This document shows, piece after piece, positions 1-8,247 of a stretch of 64,000 nt of DNA. The notes below the pieces were generated by a model, which ran no database searches, had not been told where the DNA came from, and was given only the letters and a program-made list of their open reading frames with translations. A program made the translations under genes and the position numbers. The first letter of the stretch is position 1. Every line of letters starts with the position of its first letter. The stretch is from Brooklawnia sp963780175 (GTDB lineage Bacteria; Actinomycetota; Actinomycetes; Propionibacteriales; Propionibacteriaceae), in assembly GCA_963780175.1 (NCBI GenBank), contig CAWAAT010000004.1, positions 1 through 64,000 of the forward strand. Reading direction: 5' to 3'.

Positions 1-32
1 TGACTCACGAAAGATGATCGCGAACGGGAGCG

Positions 33-59
33 CTTGCCTCAAATCTGGATGATCGCGAA
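33..59 (+). repeat. Left terminal inverted repeat of outer IS
   Basis: CTTGCCTCA, 8 unmatched bases, then TGATCGCGAA. It mirrors 2804-2830, where the complements occur with the same 8-base gap. Confidence 0.75.
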
Positions 60-506
60 ACGCGGGTGCGTGTCGCGGCGGTGGGAGGGGGGCGCTCCGG
101 TTCGCTCACGTTCGTGAGGGAGTTGTCGATGGCGACCAGGCGGGATCTGACCAAGGCCTATGCGCGGGAGTACCAGCGGGCAGGCAAGAAGGCCAAGGGG
201 GTGATGTTGGACGAGTTGTGCGCAGCGACCGGCTGGTCGCGGGTGAACGCCCGCCGCGCGATCCGCCAAGCCGCCAACCGGAAAGGGCCCGCTGGTCAGG
301 TCAAACGGAAACCGCGGCAGCGGAAGTACTCCTACGACGCGTTGAAGGTCCTGGAACAGGTGTGGACGCTGGACGGTGAGCCGTGCGGGAAATACCTCGC
401 CCCGGTCATGGACGACACCCTGGAACGGCTGGTCCGGTTCCGTGAGCTCGGCAAAGTCGCCGACCGGATCACCGAGGATGTGCTGGCCGAGGTGCGGGCG
501 ATGTCG

Positions 507-516
507 CCGGCCACGA
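507..516. repeat. Target-site duplication, left copy
   Basis: CCGGCCACGA, repeated directly at 1955-1964 on the other side of the IS256 element. Collapsing the two copies restores the host reading frame. Confidence 0.8.
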
Positions 517-1956
517 GCGAGCTTGTCAAGTTGTCTGTGTAAATGGGTTGTCTAGATGGGTGGGAATCGGTCTGGGTAGTGCAGGGCGAGTTCGCCGAGG
601 GCTGCGGGCCAGCCTTGGATTGTGATGCCCTCGACGAGGTATCCGGGGGCCTTGCGCGGGGTGCCTTTGGGCCGGCTGGCTTCTTTGGCTCGTTCTCGGG
701 CTCGTTTGTCCTCGATGTTGCGGATCGACAACCACAGTAGTTTCACCGCGGCGGCGTCGGATGGGAAGTGGCCGCGATTCTTGATGATCTTGCGCAGCTG
801 GTAGTTCAACGACTCGATGCTGTTGGTGGTATAGATCACCTTCCGTAGCGCCGGCCCGAACGCCAAGAACGGGATGAACCGGTCCCACGCGTTCTCCCAC
901 GTCGCGACCGTGGCAGGGTATCTCTTGCCCCATGGTGAGTCCGCGAACGCGGCCAGGGCCATCAGCGCGGCGTCTTCGGACGGGGCTGTATAGATCGGAC
1001 GCAGCATCGCCGCAACGGCTTTCCGGTCCTGGTAGGAGACAAACCGCATCGACGCCCGGATCAGATGCACCACGCAGGTCTGGACCAGGGAACGCGGCCA
1101 GGTGGCTTCGACCGCTTCGGGGAACCCGGTCAGCCCGTCACAGCACACGATCAACACGTCGCGCACGCCGCGGTTGGCCAGCTCGGCGATCACCCCGGCC
1201 CAGAACTTCGCGCCTTCGGTGGCCTGGACCCAGATCCCGAGCACGTGCTTGACACCATCCATGTCGACGCCGACCGCGATATGGGCGGCCCGGTTGGAGA
1301 CCTTGTTCCCGTCCCGGATCTTCACGATCAGGGCGTCGAGGAAGATCACCGGGTAGAACGCCTCCAGCGGCCGGGACTGCCACTGGGCGACTTCCTCGGC
1401 GACCGCCTCGGTCACGTTCGAGATCGTCTCATGCGACAGTTCGGTGCCCAACGTGGCTTCCAGATGGTGCTGGATGTCACGGATCGTCATCCCGCCCGCA
1501 TACAGGCTGATGATCTGGTCCTCCAGGCCGCCGAGGCGGCGTTGCCCATTAGGCACCAGCCGGGACACGAACGTGGAGTTGCGATCCCTGGGCCGGTCCA
1601 GCTCGACCGGCCCGACCTCGGTCGCCACCGTCTTCGGCGTGCTCCCGTTACGGGAATTACCGGACCCCCGCCCGGCCGGGTCGTGCTTGTCGTAGCCCAG
1701 ATGGTCGGTCAGCTCGGCCTGCATCCCGCGTTCCAGAGCGGCCTTGACCAACTCGGGCAAGAACCCGCCGTCACCGGTCAACGCCACCCCACGCTCGCTG
1801 GTCGCCGCGATCAACCGATCCAGCAGCTGGTCGTCAAAGAACTCACGCCGCAGCCGCCCGGCCTCGCTCACCAATCTCTCGTCTTCCTTGGTCATGCTCA
1901 CAGTCAATCTCCTTCAGATAGGGATCAACCACTTACACAGACCATCTGACACCCCC
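517..1956 (-). mobile_element. IS256-family insertion element, nested
   Basis: The element of about 1.44 kb has related ends. The left end near 519 reads GAGCTTGTCAAG then GTCTGTGTAA. The right end, read inwards on the minus strand, contains TGTCAGATGGTCTGTGTAAG. The block GTCTGTGTAA is identical at both ends. It is flanked by a direct repeat (CCGGCCACGA at 507-516 and 1955-1964), of which 8-9 bases is the usual IS256-family target duplication; the exact boundary is ambiguous by 2-3 bases. The transposase gene is intact, so the element may still be mobile. Confidence 0.85.
552..1907 (-). CDS. IS256-family (mutator-type) transposase
   Basis: A full-length 451-residue transposase of the IS256/mutator family, which moves its element by a DDE mechanism. 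Catalytic positions visible in order are Asp in VIFLDALIVK, Asp in IVCCDGLTGFP and Glu in TTNSIESLNYQLRK. The C(2)H region around VQTCVVHLIR between the second and third acidic residues is typical of the family. The length is normal and no stop or frameshift is present. The gene fills the nested element and reads against the interrupted host transposase. Confidence 0.95.
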   Translation of the reverse strand: MTVSMTKEDERLVSEAGRLRREFFDDQLLDRLIAATSERGVALTGDGGFLPELVKAALERGMQAELTDHLGYDKHDPAGRGSGNSRNGSTPKTVATEVGPVELDRPRDRNSTFVSRLVPNGQRRLGGLEDQIISLYAGGMTIRDIQHHLEATLGTELSHETISNVTEAVAEEVAQWQSRPLEAFYPVIFLDALIVKIRDGNKVSNRAAHIAVGVDMDGVKHVLGIWVQATEGAKFWAGVIAELANRGVRDVLIVCCDGLTGFPEAVEATWPRSLVQTCVVHLIRASMRFVSYQDRKAVAAMLRPIYTAPSEDAALMALAAFADSPWGKRYPATVATWENAWDRFIPFLAFGPALRKVIYTTNSIESLNYQLRKIIKNRGHFPSDAAAVKLLWLSIRNIEDKRARERAKEASRPKGTPRKAPGYLVEGITIQGWPAALGELALHYPDRFPPI

Positions 1957-1964
1957 GGCCACGA
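1955..1964. repeat. Target-site duplication, right copy
   Basis: CCGGCCACGA, matching 507-516. Confidence 0.8.
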
Positions 1965-2803
1965 TCGACCGCTACCTGGCACCGGTCAAAGCCACCCGCT
2001 ACCCGGAGTCGACGTCGACGACCCGGCCGGGCCTGATCCTGCGCGCCTCGATCCCGCTGCGGACCGCGATGGACGGGTTCCCCGCCATCGGCGGCTACCT
2101 GGAGATCGACACCGTCGCCCACTGCGGGCACCGCAACGAGGGCGACTACCTGGTCACGATCAACGCGACCGACCCCTACCTGGGCTGGGGGATCACCCGG
2201 ACCGTGCGCAACAAGGCGTTCCTTCACATGAAAGCCGGCATGGACTGGATCCTCGCCCACTATCCGCTCCCGCTGGCCGGGGTCGATTTCGACAACGGCT
2301 CGGAGTTCTTGAACTGGGCCATGATCGCCTGGTGCGACGACCACGCCATCCCCACGATCACCCGATCCAGGCCCTACCAGCACAACGACAACGCCCACGT
2401 CGAGCAACGCAACGGTGACTGGGTCCGCAAACACGCCTTCCGGTACCGCTACGAAACCGCCGCCGAACTCGACGACCTGAACCTGCTCTGGACCCAGGTC
2501 ATGGCCCGCAAGAACCACCTCCTGCCCTGCGTGAAAGCCGTCGGCTGGACCCAAACCCGATCCGGCCGCAAGAAGCGCATCTATGACAAACCCGCCACCC
2601 CCTACGCCCGCCTCCGGGCAAGCGGCGCGCTCACCGGTCCGAAAGCCGACAGACTCTCCCAAGTCCACTACGAACTGAACCCCGCCGCCATCACCCGCAA
2701 GATCAACACCATCCAAACCCGCCTGATCGAGTCCGCAGCGGCCCGCAACACCATCACCAGGTCACAATTCAGCGATCAAAATACGTGAGGCACGCGCTCA
2801 CCC

Positions 2804-2830
2804 TTCGCGATCAACTTGACGTGAGGCAAG
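2804..2830 (-). repeat. Right terminal inverted repeat of outer IS
   Basis: The reverse complement reads CTTGCCTCA-N8-TGATCGCGAA and so matches the left end at 33-59. Confidence 0.75.
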
Positions 2831-2857
2831 GCGACCGACGACCGGCCGAACGTCGCG

Positions 2858-5800
2858 TCACTCGTCAGCCTGCTCCTCGGTCTGATCCTCAACCGGTGCT
2901 GCAACGTCCACCTCGACGACCTCAGGAGCCTGCTCGACGACCTCAGGAGCCTGCTCGACGGCCTCAGGAGCCTCGCCGATCAGGTCGACGACGCTCTCCT
3001 CGTCCGTTGTCGCGCCCTGGTCCACGTGGTGCCTCGACGCCGCGGCCAACTTCGCAGCCGCCTGCTTCGCTGCTTCGGAGGGTTGCACCGCGGTGGCCTT
3101 GGGTGCGTCATCCTGGGACGCGCGTGTTCTGACCGCGCGCCCTCGACCTCTGCTCGACGTGCTGACGGTGGACGCGGGACGTCCCGCACCCCGTCGCTCC
3201 CCACCGTCGGAGGGCTCCTGCGACTCAACCGGTTCGTCGTGGCGCACGTAACCGCGTCCGCCGCAGCACTCACAGACATCGGTGAAGGCCTCAGCAAGGC
3301 CGGTGCCGATCCGCTTGCGGGTCATCTGCACGAGACCGAGGCTGGTGACCTCACTGACCTGGTGTCGCGTCCGATCGCGTCCCAGGCACTCGACGAGGCG
3401 GCGCAGCAACAACTCACGGTTGTTGGGCAGTACCATGTCGATGAAGTCGATCACGATGATTCCGCCGATGTCGCGAAGCCTCAACTGGCGGACGACCTCC
3501 TCGGCGGCTTCGAGGTTGTTGCGCGTGATCGTCTCTTCGAGATTGCCACCGCTGCCGGTGAACTTGCCGGTGTTGACGTCGATCACCGTCATCGCCTCGG
3601 TGCGATCGATGACCAGCGAACCACCACTGGGGAGGAAGACCTTGCGCTCCAGGGCCTTGCTGATCTGCTCATCGATGCGGAACTTGGCGAACGGGTCACC
3701 CTCCGCAGCATTCCACTGCACCACCCGCTCGGCGAGGTGGGGCGCAAGGTGGTCGACATAGGGCGCGATCTGCTCGTAGGCGTCGTCGGGCCCGCCGTTA
3801 CCGTTCACCACGAGCTGCCGGAAGTCCTCGGTGAACGTGTCGCGGATGATGCGCCGCGTGAGGTCGGGTTCGGCATACAACTGCTGGGGGGCGCTGCCCT
3901 GCTTCGACTTCTTCTCGATCACCTGCCACTGGGCCTGCAAGCGCTCGACGTCGCTCACGAGTTCCTCGGCCGTGGCGCCCTCGGCAGCCGTCCGGACGAT
4001 GACCGAGGACTCCTCAGCCACCACCGAGTCCAGGATCTGCTTGAGGCGCTGACGCTCGGAGTCGGGGAGCTTGCGGCTGATCCCCGACAGGTGACCACCC
4101 GGCGAATAGACGACGTAGCGCCCGGGCAGCGAGACGTGCCCGGTCAGGCGGGCGCCCTTGGCACCCACCGGATCCTTGCTGACCTGCACCAGAACGGACT
4201 GACCGGACTTGAAGACCTGCTCGACCTTGCGCGAGTCCGAACTCACGTTGAAGGCGTCCCAGTCGACCTCGCCGGCGTACAGCACGGCATTTCGCCCTCG
4301 CCCGATGTCGATGAACACGGCCTCCATGCTGGGCAGCACATTCTGCACGCGTCCGAGGTAGATGTTGCCGATCAGCGACGTCGACGCCGACCGGTCGACG
4401 TAGTGCTCGACGAGCACCCCGTCCTCCAGCACCGCGACCTGCGTGTAATCATCCCGCTGGCGAACCAGCATGACGCGCTCAACCGACTCACGGCGGGCCA
4501 GGAACTCGGCCTCGCTGAGGATGGGAGCACGATGCCGGCCGGCCGCGCGGCCCTCACGTCGACGCTGCTTCTTGGCTTCAAGCCTGGTTGACCCCTCGAT
4601 ACCCGAGATTTCGTCACTGGCCCGGCGGGGTTCACGCACCCGGACGACCACGTCGCCCTGCTCGTCATCCGCCGTTGGCGCATCGTCACCACGACGGCGA
4701 CGACGACGGCGGCGGCGACTGGCTGAGGATCCGATGGCCTCTGCTCCGGCTTCCTCTATGGCAGCCTCGTCCTCACCGTCTGCACCTTCGTCAGCCTCTG
4801 TCTCGTCGCCGGTTTGGTCCTCGCCCTCAGCAGGGGAGTCCTCGCCGGCACCTGTGCCCGCGCCACGGCGACGACGGCGACCACCGCGCCGCCGACGACG
4901 ACGCTGCGAGGTGCTGCCGACCGCTGCCCCACCATCGTCATCGGCCTGGTCGTCGTCCTGCTCGTCCAGATCGTCCAATTCGACGTCCGCGCCAGGCTCG
5001 ACGTCGAGAATCGGTTCGTCGCCTTCGGTCTGCTCGACCTGCTCGACGACCTCTTCGCCCGGCGCGGCCTCGACGAGGTCCACGGTGGCGGCCGACGATG
5101 TGCCGGGCTCAATGGCGGCCCGTGGTTCGGACGCCCCGATGGCGGCCTTGGGTTCCGACGCCTCAATGGCATCGATCCGCCGGGATGTTGCTGCGCCATC
5201 CATGGAGTCCGTGTGTCCCGCGATGGCGGCTACCAGCGAGGCGAGCACCTGCTGAGTGTCGATCTCGCCCTCTGCGGGCAACTGGTCGCCCAGCAGGGGT
5301 GCCGCGACAGCCCGTGAGGGCCGCCGACTGCGCCTGGGGGCCGCTGCCTCAACGGCGCTGAGGGCAGCCTCGATGTCAGCGGCAGTCTGCTCTGCGGAGG
5401 ACTCGGTCGCGGGCTGCGCCGCCTTGCGCGTGCTCCGCCGGCGAGCGGGCGTCCGGGGCTTGGCCTCGGCACTCTCGCCTAGCGACTGGACGGCTTCCGA
5501 CCCGACGTGGTCTGTACCTGAATCCATGGCGTCCGGCTCGACGGACTCGACCTTGGGCCGACGCGTCCGGGGGGCACGGGCCCGGACGGGCTCAGCAGGC
5601 GCCTGGTCGACCGAGTTCGCGGCCACGGCATCGTCGGAGGCGTTAACCGCATCGCTGGTGGCCGGCAAGCCGACCGGCGCGGCCGGCAAGGGCTCCTCCT
5701 CTGCACTGGTCGCGTTCGTGCGAGCCTCCATCGGCGAGCTGACCTGGGGCTGGCGCACCGTGACATCAGGCGGACCAGCGGGTCTCGTCGCGGCGCGGCG

Positions 5801-5908
5801 GCCGCGTGGCGGGCGGGGAAGGTCATCGACGGGACTGGTCACGACGACGGGAACAGCCGCGCCCTCAAGGTTTCCGGTCTGAAGTTCCGCAGCATCATTG
5901 TCGAGCAT
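2858..5908 (-). CDS. rne: Ribonuclease E/G family endoribonuclease
   Basis: The main endoribonuclease for rRNA maturation and mRNA decay. The 1016-residue protein has a long N-terminal extension (about 1-460) rich in Ala, Glu and Asp with two nearly pure Arg tracts. It is followed by an S1 RNA-binding region (SLIGNIYLGRVQNVLPSM, about 500-590) and the DNase-I-like catalytic core. The Mg-binding aspartates lie in VIDVNTGKF (about 770) and VIDFIDM (about 820). The zinc-link CECCGG is near 880, followed by an acidic tail with EQAPEVV repeats. The start is well supported by AAGGAG a few bases upstream. Catalytic residues all look intact. The insertion sequence begins 27 bases after the stop, where rplU-rpmA would often be found. 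Confidence 0.93.
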   Translation of the reverse strand: MLDNDAAELQTGNLEGAAVPVVVTSPVDDLPRPPRGRRAATRPAGPPDVTVRQPQVSSPMEARTNATSAEEEPLPAAPVGLPATSDAVNASDDAVAANSVDQAPAEPVRARAPRTRRPKVESVEPDAMDSGTDHVGSEAVQSLGESAEAKPRTPARRRSTRKAAQPATESSAEQTAADIEAALSAVEAAAPRRSRRPSRAVAAPLLGDQLPAEGEIDTQQVLASLVAAIAGHTDSMDGAATSRRIDAIEASEPKAAIGASEPRAAIEPGTSSAATVDLVEAAPGEEVVEQVEQTEGDEPILDVEPGADVELDDLDEQDDDQADDDGGAAVGSTSQRRRRRRGGRRRRRGAGTGAGEDSPAEGEDQTGDETEADEGADGEDEAAIEEAGAEAIGSSASRRRRRRRRRGDDAPTADDEQGDVVVRVREPRRASDEISGIEGSTRLEAKKQRRREGRAAGRHRAPILSEAEFLARRESVERVMLVRQRDDYTQVAVLEDGVLVEHYVDRSASTSLIGNIYLGRVQNVLPSMEAVFIDIGRGRNAVLYAGEVDWDAFNVSSDSRKVEQVFKSGQSVLVQVSKDPVGAKGARLTGHVSLPGRYVVYSPGGHLSGISRKLPDSERQRLKQILDSVVAEESSVIVRTAAEGATAEELVSDVERLQAQWQVIEKKSKQGSAPQQLYAEPDLTRRIIRDTFTEDFRQLVVNGNGGPDDAYEQIAPYVDHLAPHLAERVVQWNAAEGDPFAKFRIDEQISKALERKVFLPSGGSLVIDRTEAMTVIDVNTGKFTGSGGNLEETITRNNLEAAEEVVRQLRLRDIGGIIVIDFIDMVLPNNRELLLRRLVECLGRDRTRHQVSEVTSLGLVQMTRKRIGTGLAEAFTDVCECCGGRGYVRHDEPVESQEPSDGGERRGAGRPASTVSTSSRGRGRAVRTRASQDDAPKATAVQPSEAAKQAAAKLAAASRHHVDQGATTDEESVVDLIGEAPEAVEQAPEVVEQAPEVVEVDVAAPVEDQTEEQADE

Positions 5909-6199
5909 GATCGCTCCTTTGCACCCTGAGGTGCGGGTCGCTACCGCAGCACGCCGCGGTCAAAACTGGTGGCACAACCGGGGCTACTCCCACCCCCGCG
6001 CTCGCGGCCCTTCACAGGTACACAGCTCGCACTGGCAATCAGGTGATCACACTGGTCGGTGCCTGATGCAGTCTGCGTCGCGGTTGGATGATGGACATCC
6101 CAGCAGTTCGTGCCGGGTGGCACGTTGCCTGAGCACAGTATGCCACATTTCGCTCAGCGACCCGCTCGAGACGAACCGCGTGCCGTCCCACTGATGGCA

Positions 6200-6910
6200 T
6201 CAAGCGGGCTCATCCAACGGGTCCCCCACCGATTCGCCGATCAGTAGCCCCTGCGCCTGCCTCGTGGCCCTCGGAGGGTCCGCATCAGCCAGCAAATCCG
6301 GGGCGAGTTTCTGCAGCGCAGCGTACACATCGTCGGGACGGACCAGGGGCTCGCTGTGCTTCATGATCAACTGCAGGCCATCCTCGGCCACCCAGACGCG
6401 CACCACCGCCGGACGAACGTCGAAGCGGCGCTCACCCTTCTTGGTGTCCCTGGTCACCTCCACCGAAGGGGCATCACGCAGCAGGCCAGCCAGCCTGGGC
6501 AGCACCTCAAGGTTCACCCCGGGCAATTCGATAGTCCAGTGGGACGCTTCGAGCCGCTCCGGAAGCGGGCGCCCGACCGCTTCCACCACCTTCAGCACCT
6601 CGAATCCCGCGGGGAGTGCCTCACCCAGGCCAGCCGCCAGCCTGACGGTGTCACAGGCCTCGGCCAGGCCGATCTCGACGTACTCCGCCTCGCTCCCGGT
6701 GCCGGTTGGCGCTGCGCCTGCATAGGAGATCCGCGGATGAGGCGAGAACCCCGAGGAGTAGGCCATCGGGACGCCCGCGCGTCGCAGCGCGCGTTCCAAC
6801 GCCCGGCTGAAGTCCCGGTGGCTGGCGAACCTGGCCGTCCCGCGCTTGGCGTACTGGATGCGCAACTTCTGTACTGGTGGCGGCTGCTGGGCCGGCTGTT
6901 GTCGCGCCAT
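6200..6910 (-). CDS. TIGR03936/DUF2344 radical-SAM-associated protein
   Basis: A 236-residue protein of the DUF2344 family, which usually lies next to a B12-binding radical-SAM gene and rne in actinobacteria. The typical N-terminal motif is visible: LRIQYAKRGTARFASHRDF, then RALRRAGVPMAYSSGF and HPRISYA. The biochemical role is not established; association with RNA modification or processing has been proposed from gene context. I chose ATG 6910 (MARQQPAQ) over an upstream in-frame codon because TAATCT sits 7 bases before it, as in other apparently leaderless genes here. Its usual partner gene at 8228-10192 is separated from it by an oppositely oriented MFS gene. Confidence 0.85.
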   Translation of the reverse strand: MARQQPAQQPPPVQKLRIQYAKRGTARFASHRDFSRALERALRRAGVPMAYSSGFSPHPRISYAGAAPTGTGSEAEYVEIGLAEACDTVRLAAGLGEALPAGFEVLKVVEAVGRPLPERLEASHWTIELPGVNLEVLPRLAGLLRDAPSVEVTRDTKKGERRFDVRPAVVRVWVAEDGLQLIMKHSEPLVRPDDVYAALQKLAPDLLADADPPRATRQAQGLLIGESVGDPLDEPA

Positions 6911-7029
6911 GGCCTCGAGATTACCGCCAGGGGCGTGCCGCCACGCTGCCCTGATCGCTGGTGGCGACATCGAGTCGCAAGGTTCAGCTCCGGCTATGGT
7001 GGGCCACCATGGCGTCAGACGGAGGTCCC

Positions 7030-8247
7030 ATGTCCAGTCGCAAGCCCGCCCTGCTCCTGGGCACCACCATCGTCATGGTGGCCTTCAACCTGAGGGTTGC
7101 CGCGGTTGCGATCGGTCCGGTGCTGCCCCAGCTGAGCGGGGAGTTGGGCCTGTCGAAGGCCACAGCAGGACTGCTCACCTCGCTGCCCACCCTGTGCTTC
7201 GCGCTCTTCGGCTTCCTTGGACCGGAGTTGTCCAACCGACTCGGCCTGCACCGCACGATCTGGGTGGCGCTGGCGACGAACGCGGCGGGCCAGATGGTGC
7301 GCCTGCTCAGCGGGCAGACGGCCGTGTTCCTGGTCGGGACGGTGCTCGCCCTGGCAGGCATCGGCGTCATCAACGTTCTGATGCCCGCGTTGGTGAAACG
7401 CCACTTCCCCTTTCGGGCAGGCACGATGACCGCCCTCTACTCGACGACCCAGTCGGTTGCGGTGATGATGGTGGGGCTTCTGACCGCGCCGCTGGCCATC
7501 TCGATGGGGGGCTGGCAGGGCCCCTTCTGGGTGTGGGCGGGCGCCGCCGCCCTCGCCCTGGTGCCGCTCACGTGGACGGTCCTGCGCTTCGGCGACGGTT
7601 CGGCCCGACGCCATCGGGATCTGCGACTGCGTGATGTTGCTCGCAGCCGCCTCGGGTGGCTGATGGCCGTCTTCTTCGGGACGCAGTCCGCCCAGGCGTA
7701 CGCCCAGTTCGGCTGGCTGCCGAGCGTCTATCAGGACGCGGGCTTCAGCCCCACGCAGGCCGGGGAACTGACCACGGTGCTCTACGCCCTGACGATCCCG
7801 GTCACGTTCCTCGTGCCCGTGCTCACCCAACGATCGAGGAACCCTGCCTGGCTGGTCATCGCCTCAGCGATCCTCGTCGCGGCCGGCTTCGGCGGCCTCG
7901 CCCGGGATCCCACCTTCCTGCCGTGGCTGTGGCCGGCCATGATGGCCCTGGGTGGCGGCAGCTTCGCGATGATCCTGGTGCTGCTCGGAATGCACACCCG
8001 CACCCCGGCCGGCACAACCGCACTGTCGAGCTTCGCCCAGAGCGGGGGCTACGTGCTGGCCGCGTTGGGGCCGCTCCTGATGGGTGTGCTGCGCGAGACC
8101 ACCGGCGGTTGGCTGGCACCTCTGAGCTTCATGATGGTCCTGGCCCTGCCCCTGGCCATCTGCGGCCTGGCAGTCGTGCGGTCCGGGATGCTCGAGGACG
8201 AGTTGGGCATGCCAGGTGCCGACGGCGTCAGCCCAGGGCCGGCCTGA
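7030..8247 (+). CDS. MFS transporter, CynX/NimT-like
   Basis: A 405-residue major-facilitator permease with about 12 hydrophobic segments and no cytoplasmic domain. The N-terminus (VAFNLRVAAVAIGPVLPQL) resembles the CynX/NimT group, known for cyanate or 2-nitroimidazole-type substrates; the substrate here cannot be told. ATG 7030 is chosen because GGAGG lies at 7021-7025; upstream in-frame codons at 6961 and 7009 lack such a site. It stands between two minus-strand genes that are commonly neighbours, and its last 20 bases overlap the 3' end of the radical-SAM gene. This suggests a later insertion. Confidence 0.85.
   Translation: MSSRKPALLLGTTIVMVAFNLRVAAVAIGPVLPQLSGELGLSKATAGLLTSLPTLCFALFGFLGPELSNRLGLHRTIWVALATNAAGQMVRLLSGQTAVFLVGTVLALAGIGVINVLMPALVKRHFPFRAGTMTALYSTTQSVAVMMVGLLTAPLAISMGGWQGPFWVWAGAAALALVPLTWTVLRFGDGSARRHRDLRLRDVARSRLGWLMAVFFGTQSAQAYAQFGWLPSVYQDAGFSPTQAGELTTVLYALTIPVTFLVPVLTQRSRNPAWLVIASAILVAAGFGGLARDPTFLPWLWPAMMALGGGSFAMILVLLGMHTRTPAGTTALSSFAQSGGYVLAALGPLLMGVLRETTGGWLAPLSFMMVLALPLAICGLAVVRSGMLEDELGMPGADGVSPGPA

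Larger units (their letters stand above)
129..2788 (+). pseudogene. DDE integrase-core transposase, split by IS256 element
   Basis: Two in-frame parts, 129-516 and 1965-2788, belong to one transposase gene. The first part starts at ATG 129 (MATRRDLTKAY) and carries a basic helix-turn-helix-like N-terminus. The second carries the integrase (rve-type) catalytic core: the first Asp in YLEIDTV, the second in VDFDNGSEF, and a Glu in HVEQRNGD. Removing 517-1964 leaves one copy of the duplicated CCGGCCACGA and restores an uninterrupted 403-residue reading frame across an MSPATIDRYL junction. As it stands the left part runs into the inserted element and stops at 540-542, so no full-length protein can form. 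The exact IS family of this transposase is uncertain. Confidence 0.85.
33..2830 (+). mobile_element. Integrase-type insertion sequence, interrupted
   Basis: The outer element is bounded by imperfect inverted repeats. On the left CTTGCCTCA (33-41) is followed by TGATCGCGAA (50-59). On the right TTCGCGATCA (2804-2813) is followed by TGAGGCAAG (2822-2830), with the same spacing between the two blocks. Extra copies of GATCGCGAA (15-24) and GTGAGGCA (near 2785) lie close to the ends and may be further transposase-binding sites. The single gene inside encodes a DDE integrase-core transposase that is split by the IS256-family element at about 517-1956. No clear target duplication was seen outside the ends. 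The right end is only 27 bases past the rne stop codon. Confidence 0.75.

Noticed and set aside
3026..4591. Long open frame on the plus strand opposite rne
   Set aside because: It lies antisense to the clearly coding rne catalytic core and has low-complexity composition caused by GC bias; no domain is recognisable.
5909..6199. Possible structured RNA or riboswitch in the rne leader
   Set aside because: I saw no recognisable conserved motif or clear hairpin; only the ribosome-binding site of rne can be supported.
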